This document shows, piece by piece, positions 25,917 to 34,604 of a DNA stretch of 64,000 nt. Under the pieces are notes generated by a model. That model made no database searches and had not been told where the DNA came from. It was given only the letters and a program-made list of their open reading frames with translations. A program made the translations under genes and the position numbers. Source of the DNA: Minwuia thermotolerans. Lineage in GTDB: Bacteria > Pseudomonadota > Alphaproteobacteria > Minwuiales > Minwuiaceae. The DNA is taken from NCBI RefSeq assembly GCF_002924445.1, contig NZ_PIGG01000045.1, positions 62,001 to 126,000 of the forward strand, given 5' to 3'. Within the stretch, counting starts at the first letter, position 1; every line of letters starts with the position of its first letter.

Positions 25917-27602
25917 GTGCAAATACTTTTCCTCGATCTTGCCCAGAATGCCAGTCTTCTATTGGCGCTTTGTTTCCTGCAGCGATTCATCGTCGAAAAG
26001 GAAAAGAGTCACAAGCGCCGGCGGAGCGTCTATTCGGGATTTCTTTTCGGAATCGCCGCGATCTCAGCCATGCTCATGGCCACCGAGACGGCGCCGGGCG
26101 TGATTTTCGATGGGCGGACCGTGGTTCTTTCCATGGGCGCGCTTTTCGGCGGTCCCCTGGTGGCGGTTCTCTCCGCGGCCATGGCCGCAGCATTCCGTCT
26201 CTGGCTCGGCGGCGGCGGAGCCCTTGTCGGCGTTTGCGTTATCGCGACAGCCACAGGCATCGGCCTTCTTGCCCGGAAAGCCGTCGGGGGCCACGAGACC
26301 GACGTCAAGTTCTGGCGGCTGGTGGCAATCGGCCTGCTGGTCCACCTGGGCGCCGCCGCATGGTTCCTCGCCCTGCCTTTCGACTTTGGCGCCACCGGCT
26401 ATGTCGACGTCGTCTGGCCCTATGTGGCGATCCTGACTCCCGCCACGGTCATAACAGGCCTTCTGCTGCGTGAAATCGAGAAGATGCGCCAGGTCGACCG
26501 GATCGTGCGCGAAAGCCGGGACCGCTTCACGGAGCTGTTCGAGTCCAGCACCGTTGCGCTGTTCGAGGAGGACGTCTCCGCCACACTGCGGCAGCTCGGG
26601 AAGCTGAGGGCCGAGGGCGTTGAGAACCTGCGCCAGCGTCTTGTGGACGAACCCGCTCTGATCGCGCGCCTCGCCCGCACCATTCGGGTCGTTGACGTCA
26701 ATCCGGCAGCCGTCCGCATGTTCGGCGCAGGCTCGCCGGCCGACCTCCGGGGCGACATCTCGACCCTGTTCGGCGACGGCGCAGACCGGACCTTCGCCAA
26801 TCTGCTCTGCGCGATCTGGAACGGCGAGCCCGAATTCCTGGAACAGACGACGTTCCGCACCCTGGATGGCGAGGAGAAAGCCGGCCTGATCTCCGTCCCC
26901 TTGCCGGCAAGTCCGGAAGCCGCGCGTCACGTTCCCGTCAGTATCGTCGATATCAGCGACCAGATCGCCGCGGAGGAACAGTCCCGCAAGCTCGGCAAGC
27001 AACTGGAGAACGCCGCGCTGGGCGCGGTGACTGCGGTCGCCGCAACCGTCGAGAAGCGCGACCCCTATACCAGCGGCCACCAGGCCAATGTCGCCGCCCT
27101 GTCGGTGGAGATCGCGCGCAAGCTCAGCTGGGACGAGTTCCGGATCGAGGGGCTTCGTCTCGGCGCCCTGATCCACGATATCGGCAAGATTTCGGTCCCT
27201 GCCGAGATCCTGAACCGCCCCGGCAAGCTCACCGACAGCGAGTTCACGATCATCAAGGCGCACCCCCTGAACGGCTACGACATTCTTGCGTCAACCGAGT
27301 TCCCCTGGCCCATTCATGCGATGATCCTGCAGCATCACGAACGCCTCGATGGCAGCGGCTATCCCAACGGCCTGACGGCGGACGCCATCCTGGAGGAATC
27401 GCGTGTGCTCTCGGTGGCCGACGTGCTGGACGCCATCACCTCCCATCGCCCCTACCGGCCGGGTCTCGGGATCGAAGTCGCCCTGAAGGAGATCGAGGAC
27501 GGCCGCGGCGCGCGTTACGATCCGGCGGTCGTCGACGCCGCCCTGGCCCTGGTGCGCGACGATGGCTATCGCTGGCAGAAGGACTTGAAGGAGACCAGCT
27601 GA
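25917..27602 (+). CDS. Membrane 5TM-PAS-HD-GYP cyclic-di-GMP phosphodiesterase
   Basis: 561 residues. The N-terminal 5TMR-LYT-like sensor (about 1-185) starts LFLDLAQNASLLLALCFLQRF and has GRTVVLSMGALFGGPLVA. A PAS-like region follows (about 200-350, IRVVDVNPAAVRMFG), then an HD-GYP domain (about 365-555) with VEKRDPYTSGHQ, HDIGKI near residue 420 and HHERLDGSGYPNG near 472. All metal and GYP residues are intact, so c-di-GMP hydrolysis is likely. The GTG at 25917 is the only useful start because an in-frame TGA lies at 25911; GAGG sits very close to it. Confidence 0.9.
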   Translation: MQILFLDLAQNASLLLALCFLQRFIVEKEKSHKRRRSVYSGFLFGIAAISAMLMATETAPGVIFDGRTVVLSMGALFGGPLVAVLSAAMAAAFRLWLGGGGALVGVCVIATATGIGLLARKAVGGHETDVKFWRLVAIGLLVHLGAAAWFLALPFDFGATGYVDVVWPYVAILTPATVITGLLLREIEKMRQVDRIVRESRDRFTELFESSTVALFEEDVSATLRQLGKLRAEGVENLRQRLVDEPALIARLARTIRVVDVNPAAVRMFGAGSPADLRGDISTLFGDGADRTFANLLCAIWNGEPEFLEQTTFRTLDGEEKAGLISVPLPASPEAARHVPVSIVDISDQIAAEEQSRKLGKQLENAALGAVTAVAATVEKRDPYTSGHQANVAALSVEIARKLSWDEFRIEGLRLGALIHDIGKISVPAEILNRPGKLTDSEFTIIKAHPLNGYDILASTEFPWPIHAMILQHHERLDGSGYPNGLTADAILEESRVLSVADVLDAITSHRPYRPGLGIEVALKEIEDGRGARYDPAVVDAALALVRDDGYRWQKDLKETS

Positions 27603-27671
27603 GGTCTGCGCCGCCGACATTGCGCACCCGGCCGGCTGCCGGCATGGTCCGCATCCGGGGAGGTATCGCGC

Positions 27672-28601
27672 ATGAAGATATGCGTCATGGGCGCCGGCGG
27701 GCTGGGCGGCTTCTTCGGGGGCTGGCTCGCCGCCGCCGGCGAGGAGGTCAGCTTCGTCGCCCGCGGCGACCATCTGCGCGCCATGCAGGCGAACGGCCTT
27801 ACTGTGCGGAGCGCACTGGGCGACCGCGCTGTCAGTCCCGTCCGCGCCACCGACGATCCGGGCGTCATCGGACCGGTCGACGTGGTGCTGTTCTGCGTCA
27901 AGACCTACCATCTGGAAGAAGCCGCGCCGCGCTGCCGGCCCCTGCTCGGCCCGGAGACGGCCGTGATCTCCGTGCTCAACGGCGTCGAGGCGCCCGAACG
28001 GCTGGGCGCGATCCTCGGTCCCGCTCATGTGGTCCCCGGCCTCACCTACGTGCCCGCGGCCATCGCCGCGCCTGGCGTCATCGAGCACAAGGGCGACGCG
28101 GCGGGGCTGGTGTTCGGCGAAGCGGACGGCCGCGAGAACCCGCGCCTCCTCGCCTTCCGCGATGCCTGCCGCGGCGCCGGGATCGATGCCCGGATCGAGA
28201 AGGACATCATGGCGGCGCTCTGGACCAAGCTTGTGCTCTGGTGCGGCACCAGCGGCGTGACCAGCTTCGCCCGCTCCCCCTTCGGCGCCGTGCGTTCCTC
28301 GGCCGAAATGCGGGAAATGTACGCGGCCCTTGTCGCCGAGGCTGCCGCGGTGGCCCGGGCCCGCGGCATCGCCCTGCCCCGGTCGGTCGAGGCCGACCTG
28401 TTGGCGCGGCTCGACGCCATGCCCGCGGAAGCCACCTCCTCGACCCACCGCGACCTGGAGAACGGCCGCCCGCTGGAGCTCGACGCCGGGCTCGGCGCCA
28501 TTGTCCGGCTCGGCAGGGAAGCAGGCGTCGCCACGCCGATGAGCGCCCGCGTGCTGGCCGCGCTCGTCCCCTTCGCCGCCGGGGACTCATCGCGGGCGTG
28601 A
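27672..28601 (+). CDS. panE: 2-dehydropantoate 2-reductase (ketopantoate reductase family)
   Basis: 309 residues. The Rossmann motif is MKICVMGAGGLGGFFGGWLA, with RG after the second strand (VARGDHL) fitting NADPH. The catalytic Lys lies in ALWTKLVLWCGTSGVTS and the Glu in THRDLENGRPLELD. It reduces 2-dehydropantoate to pantoate for CoA synthesis, although many paralogues in catabolic neighbourhoods act on other 2-oxo acids. The neighbours are a Rieske oxygenase and an acyl-CoA synthetase, so a biosynthetic role is not certain. Confidence 0.85.
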   Translation: MKICVMGAGGLGGFFGGWLAAAGEEVSFVARGDHLRAMQANGLTVRSALGDRAVSPVRATDDPGVIGPVDVVLFCVKTYHLEEAAPRCRPLLGPETAVISVLNGVEAPERLGAILGPAHVVPGLTYVPAAIAAPGVIEHKGDAAGLVFGEADGRENPRLLAFRDACRGAGIDARIEKDIMAALWTKLVLWCGTSGVTSFARSPFGAVRSSAEMREMYAALVAEAAAVARARGIALPRSVEADLLARLDAMPAEATSSTHRDLENGRPLELDAGLGAIVRLGREAGVATPMSARVLAALVPFAAGDSSRA

Positions 28602-28635
28602 TTTCTGCTACCATTGACCGGGGAGGATGACCGCC

Positions 28636-29955
28636 ATGCTGACACCCGAAGAGAACGAGCTGCTGACCCGGACCGGACCCGGCACCCCAATGGGCGAGTT
28701 GTTCCGCCGCTTCTGGCAGCCCGTCGCCCTGGCCGAGGAAGTCGCGGCGCCGGACCAGCCGCCCAAGCGCATGAAGCTGATGGGCGAGGACCTGCTGCTG
28801 TTCCGCCAGAGCGACGGCCGCGTGGGACTGGTCGAACCGCGCTGCGCCCACCGCGGCGCCGACCTCTATTTCGGCCGCAACGAGGAATGCGGCCTTCGCT
28901 GCGTCTATCACGGCTGGAAGTTCGACGCCGACGGCCGCTGCGTCGATGTCCCCAACATGCAGCCGGGCCGCGCCCGCGACAACATCATGAAGACCGCCCG
29001 CATCCGGTCCTACCCGGTGCGCGAATGGGGCGGCCAGATCTGGGCCTGGTTCGGCCCGGAGGGCATGGAACCGGAACTGCCCATGGTCGAATGGGCGCTG
29101 GTGCCGCCCGAGAACCGCTATATCTCCAAGAAGCTGCAGGAGTGCAACTGGGCGCAATCGCTGGAAGGCGCGATCGACACCGCGCATTTCAGCTACGTCC
29201 ACCGCGTCCTGTCGGAGGAAGGCACGGGCAAGCCGGTCTATCTCGACAAGCGCCAGCAGTGGATACACGAGGACGGCGCCCCAACCTTCGAGGTGATCGG
29301 CCATGACGGCGGCCTGGTCATGGGCGGCGCCCGCCGCGCCGATCCGGGCGAGCTCTACTGGCGGATCAGCCAGTACCTGGTCCCCAACCATTCGCTGGCC
29401 CCGGGCACCTTCCCCGGCGAGCCCTACGCGGCGCAGAGCTGGATGCCGGTCGATGACGAGAACTGCTGGATCTTCACCGTCACCTGGTGCCCGGACCGCC
29501 CGATCAGCGACGAGGAGCTGGAACGCTACGACAGCGGGCGCAGCGTCCATGCCATGGTCGACGAAAACTACGTGCCTCACCGCAACCGCGCCAACGAGTA
29601 CATGCTCGACCGAGAACTGCAGCGAACCAGGCTGTTCATGGGCATCACGGGCCTGTCGGAGCAGGACGCGGCGATCCAGGATAGCCAGGGCCGCATCGCC
29701 GACCGCGCGCGGGAGACCCTGACGCCGTCGGACGCCGGTATCGTGCAGTTCCGAAAGCTGGTGCTGGGCCTCGCCCGGGATCTGCAGCAGGGCATTGAGC
29801 CGCCCCAGGCGCAAAGGCCCGAGGTCTATGCCTGCCATTCCGGCGGCGCGGTCGAGCCAGAGGATGTGTCCTTCGGGGAGGTGCTGGAGCGGCGTTTCGG
29901 CCATCCGACCGCCCATGCCACGGACCTGCTGCCCGGGCGCCAGGCGGCGGAGTAG
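28636..29955 (+). CDS. Rieske non-haem iron oxygenase, phthalate-dioxygenase-like
   Basis: 439 residues. The Rieske [2Fe-2S] ligands are CAHRGADL and CGLRCVYHGWKFD; the mononuclear iron site is in EGAIDTAHFSYVHR (Asp, His, His). The layout matches the alpha subunit of phthalate 4,5-dioxygenase-type enzymes, which hydroxylate or demethylate aromatic acids and draw electrons from a separate reductase not found here. GGGGAGG at 28620-28626 touches a first ATG at 28627, so the second ATG (28636), 9 nt further, is the better start. Confidence 0.9.
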   Translation: MLTPEENELLTRTGPGTPMGELFRRFWQPVALAEEVAAPDQPPKRMKLMGEDLLLFRQSDGRVGLVEPRCAHRGADLYFGRNEECGLRCVYHGWKFDADGRCVDVPNMQPGRARDNIMKTARIRSYPVREWGGQIWAWFGPEGMEPELPMVEWALVPPENRYISKKLQECNWAQSLEGAIDTAHFSYVHRVLSEEGTGKPVYLDKRQQWIHEDGAPTFEVIGHDGGLVMGGARRADPGELYWRISQYLVPNHSLAPGTFPGEPYAAQSWMPVDDENCWIFTVTWCPDRPISDEELERYDSGRSVHAMVDENYVPHRNRANEYMLDRELQRTRLFMGITGLSEQDAAIQDSQGRIADRARETLTPSDAGIVQFRKLVLGLARDLQQGIEPPQAQRPEVYACHSGGAVEPEDVSFGEVLERRFGHPTAHATDLLPGRQAAE

Positions 29956-30027
29956 CGGCCGCGCTTGACCCCCGCCCCGCCCTGTAGGAGACAGCGGGAT
30001 ACGGTTCGACACGGGGAGCGGAGCGCC

Positions 30028-31545
30028 TTGACCAATCATCTCTACGATCATCTGCTGGGCGTCCGCGCCGGGGAGGCCAGGACCTTCATCGACGTACCCG
30101 GGGCCGGGTCCATCGGGTTCGACGGCCTGCATCGGCTCGCCGGCCAGGTGGCCGGTGCGCTGGTCGGTATGGGCGTCCAGCCCGGCGACCGGGTGGCGTT
30201 GCAGGCGGAGAAGTCGCCGCAGGCGGTCGCGCTCTATCTCGGCGCCGTCCGCGCCGGCGCGATCTTCCTGCCGCTGAACACCGGCTACACCCCCTCCGAG
30301 ATCGACTATTTCATCGGCAATGCGGAGCCGAAAGTCTTCGTCTGCGATCCGGCGAAGCGCGATGCGCTGGCGGTATCCGCCGCCGCGCACGGCGCACGGC
30401 TGGAAACGCTTGGCGCGGATGGCCGGGGCAGCCTGTGGGAGACGGTGGAAGCCTCGGCGCCGGACTTCGCGACCGTCGAACGGGGCGCCGACGATCTGGC
30501 GGCGATCCTCTATACCTCCGGCACCACCGGGCGCTCCAAGGGCGCGATGCTGAGCCACGGGAACCTGCTGTCGAACGCGCAGGTGCTGAAGGACTACTGG
30601 CGATTCACGGACGCCGACGTGCTGCTCCACGCCCTGCCCATCTACCACTCCCACGGCCTGTTCGTGGCCATCAACACCTGCCTGCTGGCCGGCGCGACGA
30701 TGATCTTCTTCCCGAAGTTCGACGCCGAGACGGTGCTGCGCGAGATGCCCCGCGCGACGGCCATGATGGGCGTGCCGACCTTCTACACCCGCCTGCTCGC
30801 CGCCGAAGCCTTCACGAAGGATCTCGCCGGCCACATGCGGCTGTTCATCTCCGGCTCCGCCCCGCTGCTGGCCGAAACCCATGACCGCTTCCGCGAGCGC
30901 ACCGGCCACGCCATCCTGGAACGCTACGGCATGACCGAAACCAACATGAACACCTCCAACCCCTATGACGGCGAGCGGCGCGCCGGCACTGTGGGCTTTC
31001 CCCTGCCGGGCGTGGAGCTGCGCGTCGCCGACCCGGAGAGCGGCAGGATCCTGGGCGCCGGCGAGATCGGCGTCATCGAGGTGAAGGGTCCCAACGTCTT
31101 CTCCGGCTACTGGCGCATGCCCGAGAAGACCGCTGAGGAATTCCGCGAGGACGGCTTCTTCATCACCGGCGACCTGGGCAAGGTGGACGCCGACGGCTAT
31201 GTCACCATCGTCGGGCGCGGCAAGGATCTGGTGATCTCCGGCGGCTTCAACGTCTATCCGAAGGAAATCGAGGAGAAGATCGACGATCTGGAGGGCGTGG
31301 CGGAATCGGCCGTGATCGGCGTGCCCCATCCCGATTTCGGCGAGGGCGTCACCGCGGTGGTCGTGAAGGATGGTTCGAAGGATATCTCGGAGGACGATAT
31401 CGCCGCAGCGATCCGCGAGGACCTCGCCGCCTTCAAACAGCCGAAGCGCATCTTCTTCGTCGACGAACTGCCCCGCAACACCATGGGCAAGGCGCAGAAG
31501 AACGTCCTGCGGGACCGCTACAAGGACATTTACGAAAAGCAGTAG
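30028..31545 (+). CDS. matB: Malonyl-CoA synthase-like acyl-CoA ligase
   Basis: 505-residue ANL-family ligase that forms malonyl-CoA (often methylmalonyl-CoA too) from the free diacid, ATP and CoA. Blocks: ILYTSGTTGRSKGAMLSH (P-loop), LPIYHSHGLFVAINTCLL, ERYGMTETNMNTSNPYDGER with the Arg run that in MatB holds the second carboxylate, and SGGFNVYPKEIE. The only plausible start is TTG at 30028 with GGGGAGCGGAG upstream, giving the normal MatB length. Convergent with methylmalonyl-CoA mutase, which fits shared methylmalonyl-CoA metabolism. Confidence 0.88.
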   Translation: MTNHLYDHLLGVRAGEARTFIDVPGAGSIGFDGLHRLAGQVAGALVGMGVQPGDRVALQAEKSPQAVALYLGAVRAGAIFLPLNTGYTPSEIDYFIGNAEPKVFVCDPAKRDALAVSAAAHGARLETLGADGRGSLWETVEASAPDFATVERGADDLAAILYTSGTTGRSKGAMLSHGNLLSNAQVLKDYWRFTDADVLLHALPIYHSHGLFVAINTCLLAGATMIFFPKFDAETVLREMPRATAMMGVPTFYTRLLAAEAFTKDLAGHMRLFISGSAPLLAETHDRFRERTGHAILERYGMTETNMNTSNPYDGERRAGTVGFPLPGVELRVADPESGRILGAGEIGVIEVKGPNVFSGYWRMPEKTAEEFREDGFFITGDLGKVDADGYVTIVGRGKDLVISGGFNVYPKEIEEKIDDLEGVAESAVIGVPHPDFGEGVTAVVVKDGSKDISEDDIAAAIREDLAAFKQPKRIFFVDELPRNTMGKAQKNVLRDRYKDIYEKQ

Positions 31546-31582
31546 GAAGCCAGGGCGTCCGGCCCCCACGGACCGGTCCTGG

Positions 31583-31605
31583 GCCCTTGGGTCAAGCCCA
31601 AGGGC
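31583..31605. terminator. Intergenic hairpin 1 between matB and scpA
   Basis: GCCCTTGGG (31583-31591), loop TCAAG, CCCAAGGGC (31597-31605): a perfect 9-bp stem 38 bp after the matB stop, without a U-tract. Its form (GGGTCAAGCCC core) resembles dispersed palindromes of alphaproteobacterial intergenic regions and may end transcription from either side. Confidence 0.55.
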
Positions 31606-31673
31606 GCCAATCATGGGACCACAAAGCTGGCGATGTACCGGAAGGCTCCGCAAGCGCCGCAAACACCGTGGCG

Positions 31674-31694
31674 TCCTGGGGCTCGACCCCAGGA
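31674..31694. repeat. Intergenic hairpin 2 between matB and scpA
   Basis: TCCTGGGG (31674-31681), loop CTCGA, CCCCAGGA (31687-31694). This second perfect palindrome lies 51 bp before the scpA stop. With hairpin 1 it fills the 199-bp convergent gap, the usual place for bidirectional terminators or repeated palindromes. Confidence 0.55.
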
Positions 31695-31744
31695 CCCAGA
31701 TCAATCGCGGTCAGGCCGGAGACGCAATCCCGGGGATACAGCTC

Positions 31745-33910
31745 CTACTCCGCTGCCGCGGGCCGGCGCGCCTTGGCGATCATCTCGAGAATCTCGGCCG
31801 CGGCAGCCGGGATGTGCGTCCCGGGACCGTAGATGCCGGCGACGCCTTCCTTGCGCAGCATCTCGTAGTCGCCCGAAGGGATGACGCCGCCGCAGATCAC
31901 CAGGATGTCTTCGGCGTCCTGATCCTTCAGCGCCTGCATCAGGGCCGGCACCAGCGCCTTGTGCCCGGCCGCCAGCGAGGAGACGCCGATCACGTGGACG
32001 TCGTTCTCCACGGCGTCGCGGGCGACCTCCTCGGGCGTCTGGAACAGCGGCCCCACGTCGACATCGAAGCCGATATCGGCAAAGGCTGTGGCGATGACCT
32101 TGGCGCCGCGGTCGTGGCCGTCCTGGCCCATCTTGACCACCAGCATGCGCGGACGGCGCCCTTCCGCCTCGGCGAAGGCCTCGATGTCCTTGCCGATTTT
32201 CGCAAAGCCCTCGTCGCCCTCGTAGGCCGCGGCGTAGACGCCGGAGACGGAGCGGATCTGGGCGCGGTGACGACCGAAGACCTCTTCCATGGCGTCGGAC
32301 ATCTCGCCGACGGTGGCGCGGGCGCGGGCCGCGTCGACGCAGAGCGCCAGCAGGTTGCCGTCGCCCCTCGCGCCCTCCGTCAGCGCCGCCAGCGCCTTGC
32401 GGCAGGCCGCCTCGTCGCGGCTCTCGCGGATCCGCTTCAGCCCGGCGATCTGTGACTCGCGCACCTTCGTGGTGTCGATGTCGAGCACGTCCGGCGAGTT
32501 GTCCTGCGTCGGCTTGTACTTGTTGACGCCGACAATGACCTCCTCGCCGCGGTCGATCCGCGCCTGGCGGCGGGTCGCCGATTCCTCGATGCGCAGCTTG
32601 GGCATGCCCTCCTCGACGGCCTTGGTCATGCCGCCCAGTTCCTCGACCTCCTGGATCAACGCCCAGGCGTCCTCGGCCAGCTTCGCCGTCAGCGCCTCGA
32701 CGTAATAGGAGCCGCCCAGCGGGTCGACGACCTGCGGAATGCCTGTCTCCTCCTGCAGGATCAGCTGGGTATTGCGCGCGATGCGGGCCGAGAAGTCCGT
32801 CGGCAGGGCGATGGCCTCGTCCAGGGCGTTGGTATGCAGGCTCTGCGTACCGCCGAGTACCGCCGCCATGGCCTCGATCGTGGTGCGCATGACGTTGTTG
32901 TAGGGATCCTGCTCGGTCAGGCTGACGCCCGACGTCTGGCAATGGGTCCGCAGCATGGTCGAGCGCGGATCCTTGGGATCGAACTGGCTGACGATGCGGT
33001 GCCAGAGCAGGCGCGCGGCGCGCAGCTTGGCCACTTCCATGAAGAAGTTCATGCCGATGCAGAAGAAGAAGCTCAGCCGCGGCGCGAAGCGGTCGATGTC
33101 CAGGCCGCGGTTGACCGCGGTGCGGACATATTCCAGGCCGTCGGCCAGGGTGAAGGCCAGCTCCTGCACCTGCGTCGCGCCCGCTTCCTGCATGTGGTAG
33201 CCGGAGATCGAGATCGAGTTGAACCGCGGCATGTGGTTCGCGGTGTAGTCGATGATGTCGGCAACGATCCGCATCGAGGGTTCGGGCGGATAGATATAGG
33301 TGTTGCGGACCATGAACTCCTTCAGGATGTCGTTCTGGATGGTCCCGGAGAGCTTGTCGGGCGTGACGCCCTGCTCTTCCGCCGCCACGATGTAGCCGGC
33401 CATGGTCGGCAGCACGGCGCCGTTCATGGTCATCGACACCGACACCTGATCCAGCGGGATCTGGTCGAAGAGAACCTTCATGTCCTCGACGGAATCGATG
33501 GCAACGCCCGCCTTGCCGACGTCCCCCATCACCCGCGGATGGTCGCTGTCATAGCCGCGGTGGGTGGCGAGGTCGAAGGCGACGGAAAGGCCCTGCTGCC
33601 CGCCGGCCAGGTTGCGGCGGTAGAAGGCGTTGGATTCCTCGGCGGTGGAATAGCCGGCGTACTGGCGGATGGTCCAGGGGCGGTTGGCGTACATGGTCGC
33701 GCGGACGCCGCGGACATAGGGCGCGAAGCCGGGCAGGCTGCCGAGATGCTCCAGACCGTCGACATCCTCCTCCGTATAGAGCGGCTTGACGTCGATGCCC
33801 TCGGGCGTGCGCCAGACCAGATCGTCCAGCGTCTTGCCCTTCAGCTCCTTTTCGGCCGCTGCCTTCCAGTCCTCGACCGTCCGCTTCTTCGAACCGCTCA
33901 CGACTTCCAT
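31745..33910 (-). CDS. scpA: Methylmalonyl-CoA mutase (single-chain large subunit)
   Basis: 721 residues from the ATG at 33910 ([10 protein letters not shown]); upstream in-frame sequence is not protein-like. The N-terminal TIM-barrel has [18 protein letters not shown] and [20 protein letters not shown]. The C-terminal cobalamin-binding domain (about the last 135 residues) has the base-off motif DGHDRGAKV, then [13 protein letters not shown] and [11 protein letters not shown]. It interconverts (R)-methylmalonyl-CoA and succinyl-CoA in propionate metabolism. No small subunit or MeaB chaperone is adjacent. Faces matB across a gap with two palindromes. Confidence 0.97.
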   Translation of the reverse strand: MEVVSGSKKRTVEDWKAAAEKELKGKTLDDLVWRTPEGIDVKPLYTEEDVDGLEHLGSLPGFAPYVRGVRATMYANRPWTIRQYAGYSTAEESNAFYRRNLAGGQQGLSVAFDLATHRGYDSDHPRVMGDVGKAGVAIDSVEDMKVLFDQIPLDQVSVSMTMNGAVLPTMAGYIVAAEEQGVTPDKLSGTIQNDILKEFMVRNTYIYPPEPSMRIVADIIDYTANHMPRFNSISISGYHMQEAGATQVQELAFTLADGLEYVRTAVNRGLDIDRFAPRLSFFFCIGMNFFMEVAKLRAARLLWHRIVSQFDPKDPRSTMLRTHCQTSGVSLTEQDPYNNVMRTTIEAMAAVLGGTQSLHTNALDEAIALPTDFSARIARNTQLILQEETGIPQVVDPLGGSYYVEALTAKLAEDAWALIQEVEELGGMTKAVEEGMPKLRIEESATRRQARIDRGEEVIVGVNKYKPTQDNSPDVLDIDTTKVRESQIAGLKRIRESRDEAACRKALAALTEGARGDGNLLALCVDAARARATVGEMSDAMEEVFGRHRAQIRSVSGVYAAAYEGDEGFAKIGKDIEAFAEAEGRRPRMLVVKMGQDGHDRGAKVIATAFADIGFDVDVGPLFQTPEEVARDAVENDVHVIGVSSLAAGHKALVPALMQALKDQDAEDILVICGGVIPSGDYEMLRKEGVAGIYGPGTHIPAAAAEILEMIAKARRPAAAE

Positions 33911-34134
33911 CCCCAAACAGAATTGACGTGCGCCGTGTATAACGCCGCGCGCGGCGCGACGCAAAGCGATGGGCGCATGTCGGCCCGGGATGGCCGGCAA
34001 ATACTGCCACGTCCGGCGTGGGCCCTGCGGCCCGGTTCACGATTTCGAACCCGATTTATTCGGCCTTTTCGCAGAATGAGTCGGGATTCCAGCCAGATAG
34101 CGTGGCGGTCGTCACAATCCGGCATCCGGCAAAC

Positions 34135-34150
34135 TGGCACGGCCATTGCT
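34135..34150 (+). promoter_or_regulatory. Sigma-54 (-24/-12) promoter
   Basis: TGGCACG-GCCA-TTGC-T (34135-34150) matches the sigma-54 consensus TGGCACG-N4-TTGCW at every defined base, with correct GG-to-GC spacing and correct orientation for the gene at 34218. The predicted start near 34161 leaves a leader of about 57 nt. The rest of the 307-bp gap (33911-34217) is AT-richer than the genes around it and holds no open frame I trust. Confidence 0.85.
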
Positions 34151-34217
34151 TTTTTCCTCGTGAGACTGCGGTGGGCCGACCGGAAAGACGCGGCCTTCAA
34201 ACAGAGGAGACCCGACC

Positions 34218-34532
34218 ATGTACTATCTGCTGATTGCCGCTGCGATGGGTGTGGGCGTTCCGGCCGAGGAATCCGCGCTGATCCAGGTGACCGAGATCGT
34301 CGTGCCCAACGAGGCGCTGACCGCCTACGACCAGCAGCGCATCAACTACAATGTCCGCAACTGGGAAGCCGAGCTGGGTGGCCAGGCCATTGTGCACTTC
34401 GGCACCTATGACGACCTCGAGGCCTGCAAGGCCGCCCGTGCCGAAATCCGGCTGGCGCTGCGCGACGCCGACAAGGCCGACGCGATCCGCTCCAACTGCT
34501 TCGAGAGCCGTGAGCAGGTCGCGAGCAACTGA
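34218..34532 (+). CDS. Small protein of unknown function under sigma-54 control
   Basis: 104 residues, MYYLLIAAAMGVGV at the start (a short hydrophobic run that might be a weak signal or just an N-terminal strand), then a charged body with VHFGTYDDLEACKAARAEIR and a second Cys in RSNCFESRE near the C-terminus. The two Cys could form a disulfide if exported. GAGGAG lies about 11 nt upstream of the ATG. It has its own sigma-54 promoter and its own terminator, so it is a single-gene unit. I do not recognise a family. Confidence 0.8.
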   Translation: MYYLLIAAAMGVGVPAEESALIQVTEIVVPNEALTAYDQQRINYNVRNWEAELGGQAIVHFGTYDDLEACKAARAEIRLALRDADKADAIRSNCFESREQVASN

Positions 34533-34557
34533 CCCCATTCAAGGCCCGGCGAAGAAG

Positions 34558-34593
34558 GGGGCTGCGCCCGAAGGCGCGGCCCCTTTTGCTTTT
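34558..34593 (+). terminator. Rho-independent terminator of the sigma-54 unit
   Basis: GGGGCTGCGCC (34558-34568), loop CGAA, GGCGCGGCCCC (34573-34583), one G-U pair in an 11-bp stem, followed by TTTTGCTTTT. It lies 25 bp after the stop at 34532 and just before the convergent TPR gene. Confidence 0.88.
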
Positions 34594-34604
34594 CCGCAGG
34601 AAGC

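Noticed and set aside
28207-31704. Very long open frame (over 1,100 codons) on the minus strand across panE, the Rieske gene and matB
   Set aside because: It lies opposite three well-supported genes, is rich in His/Gly/Arg/Asp as expected for antisense reading of GC-rich coding DNA, and shows no motif.
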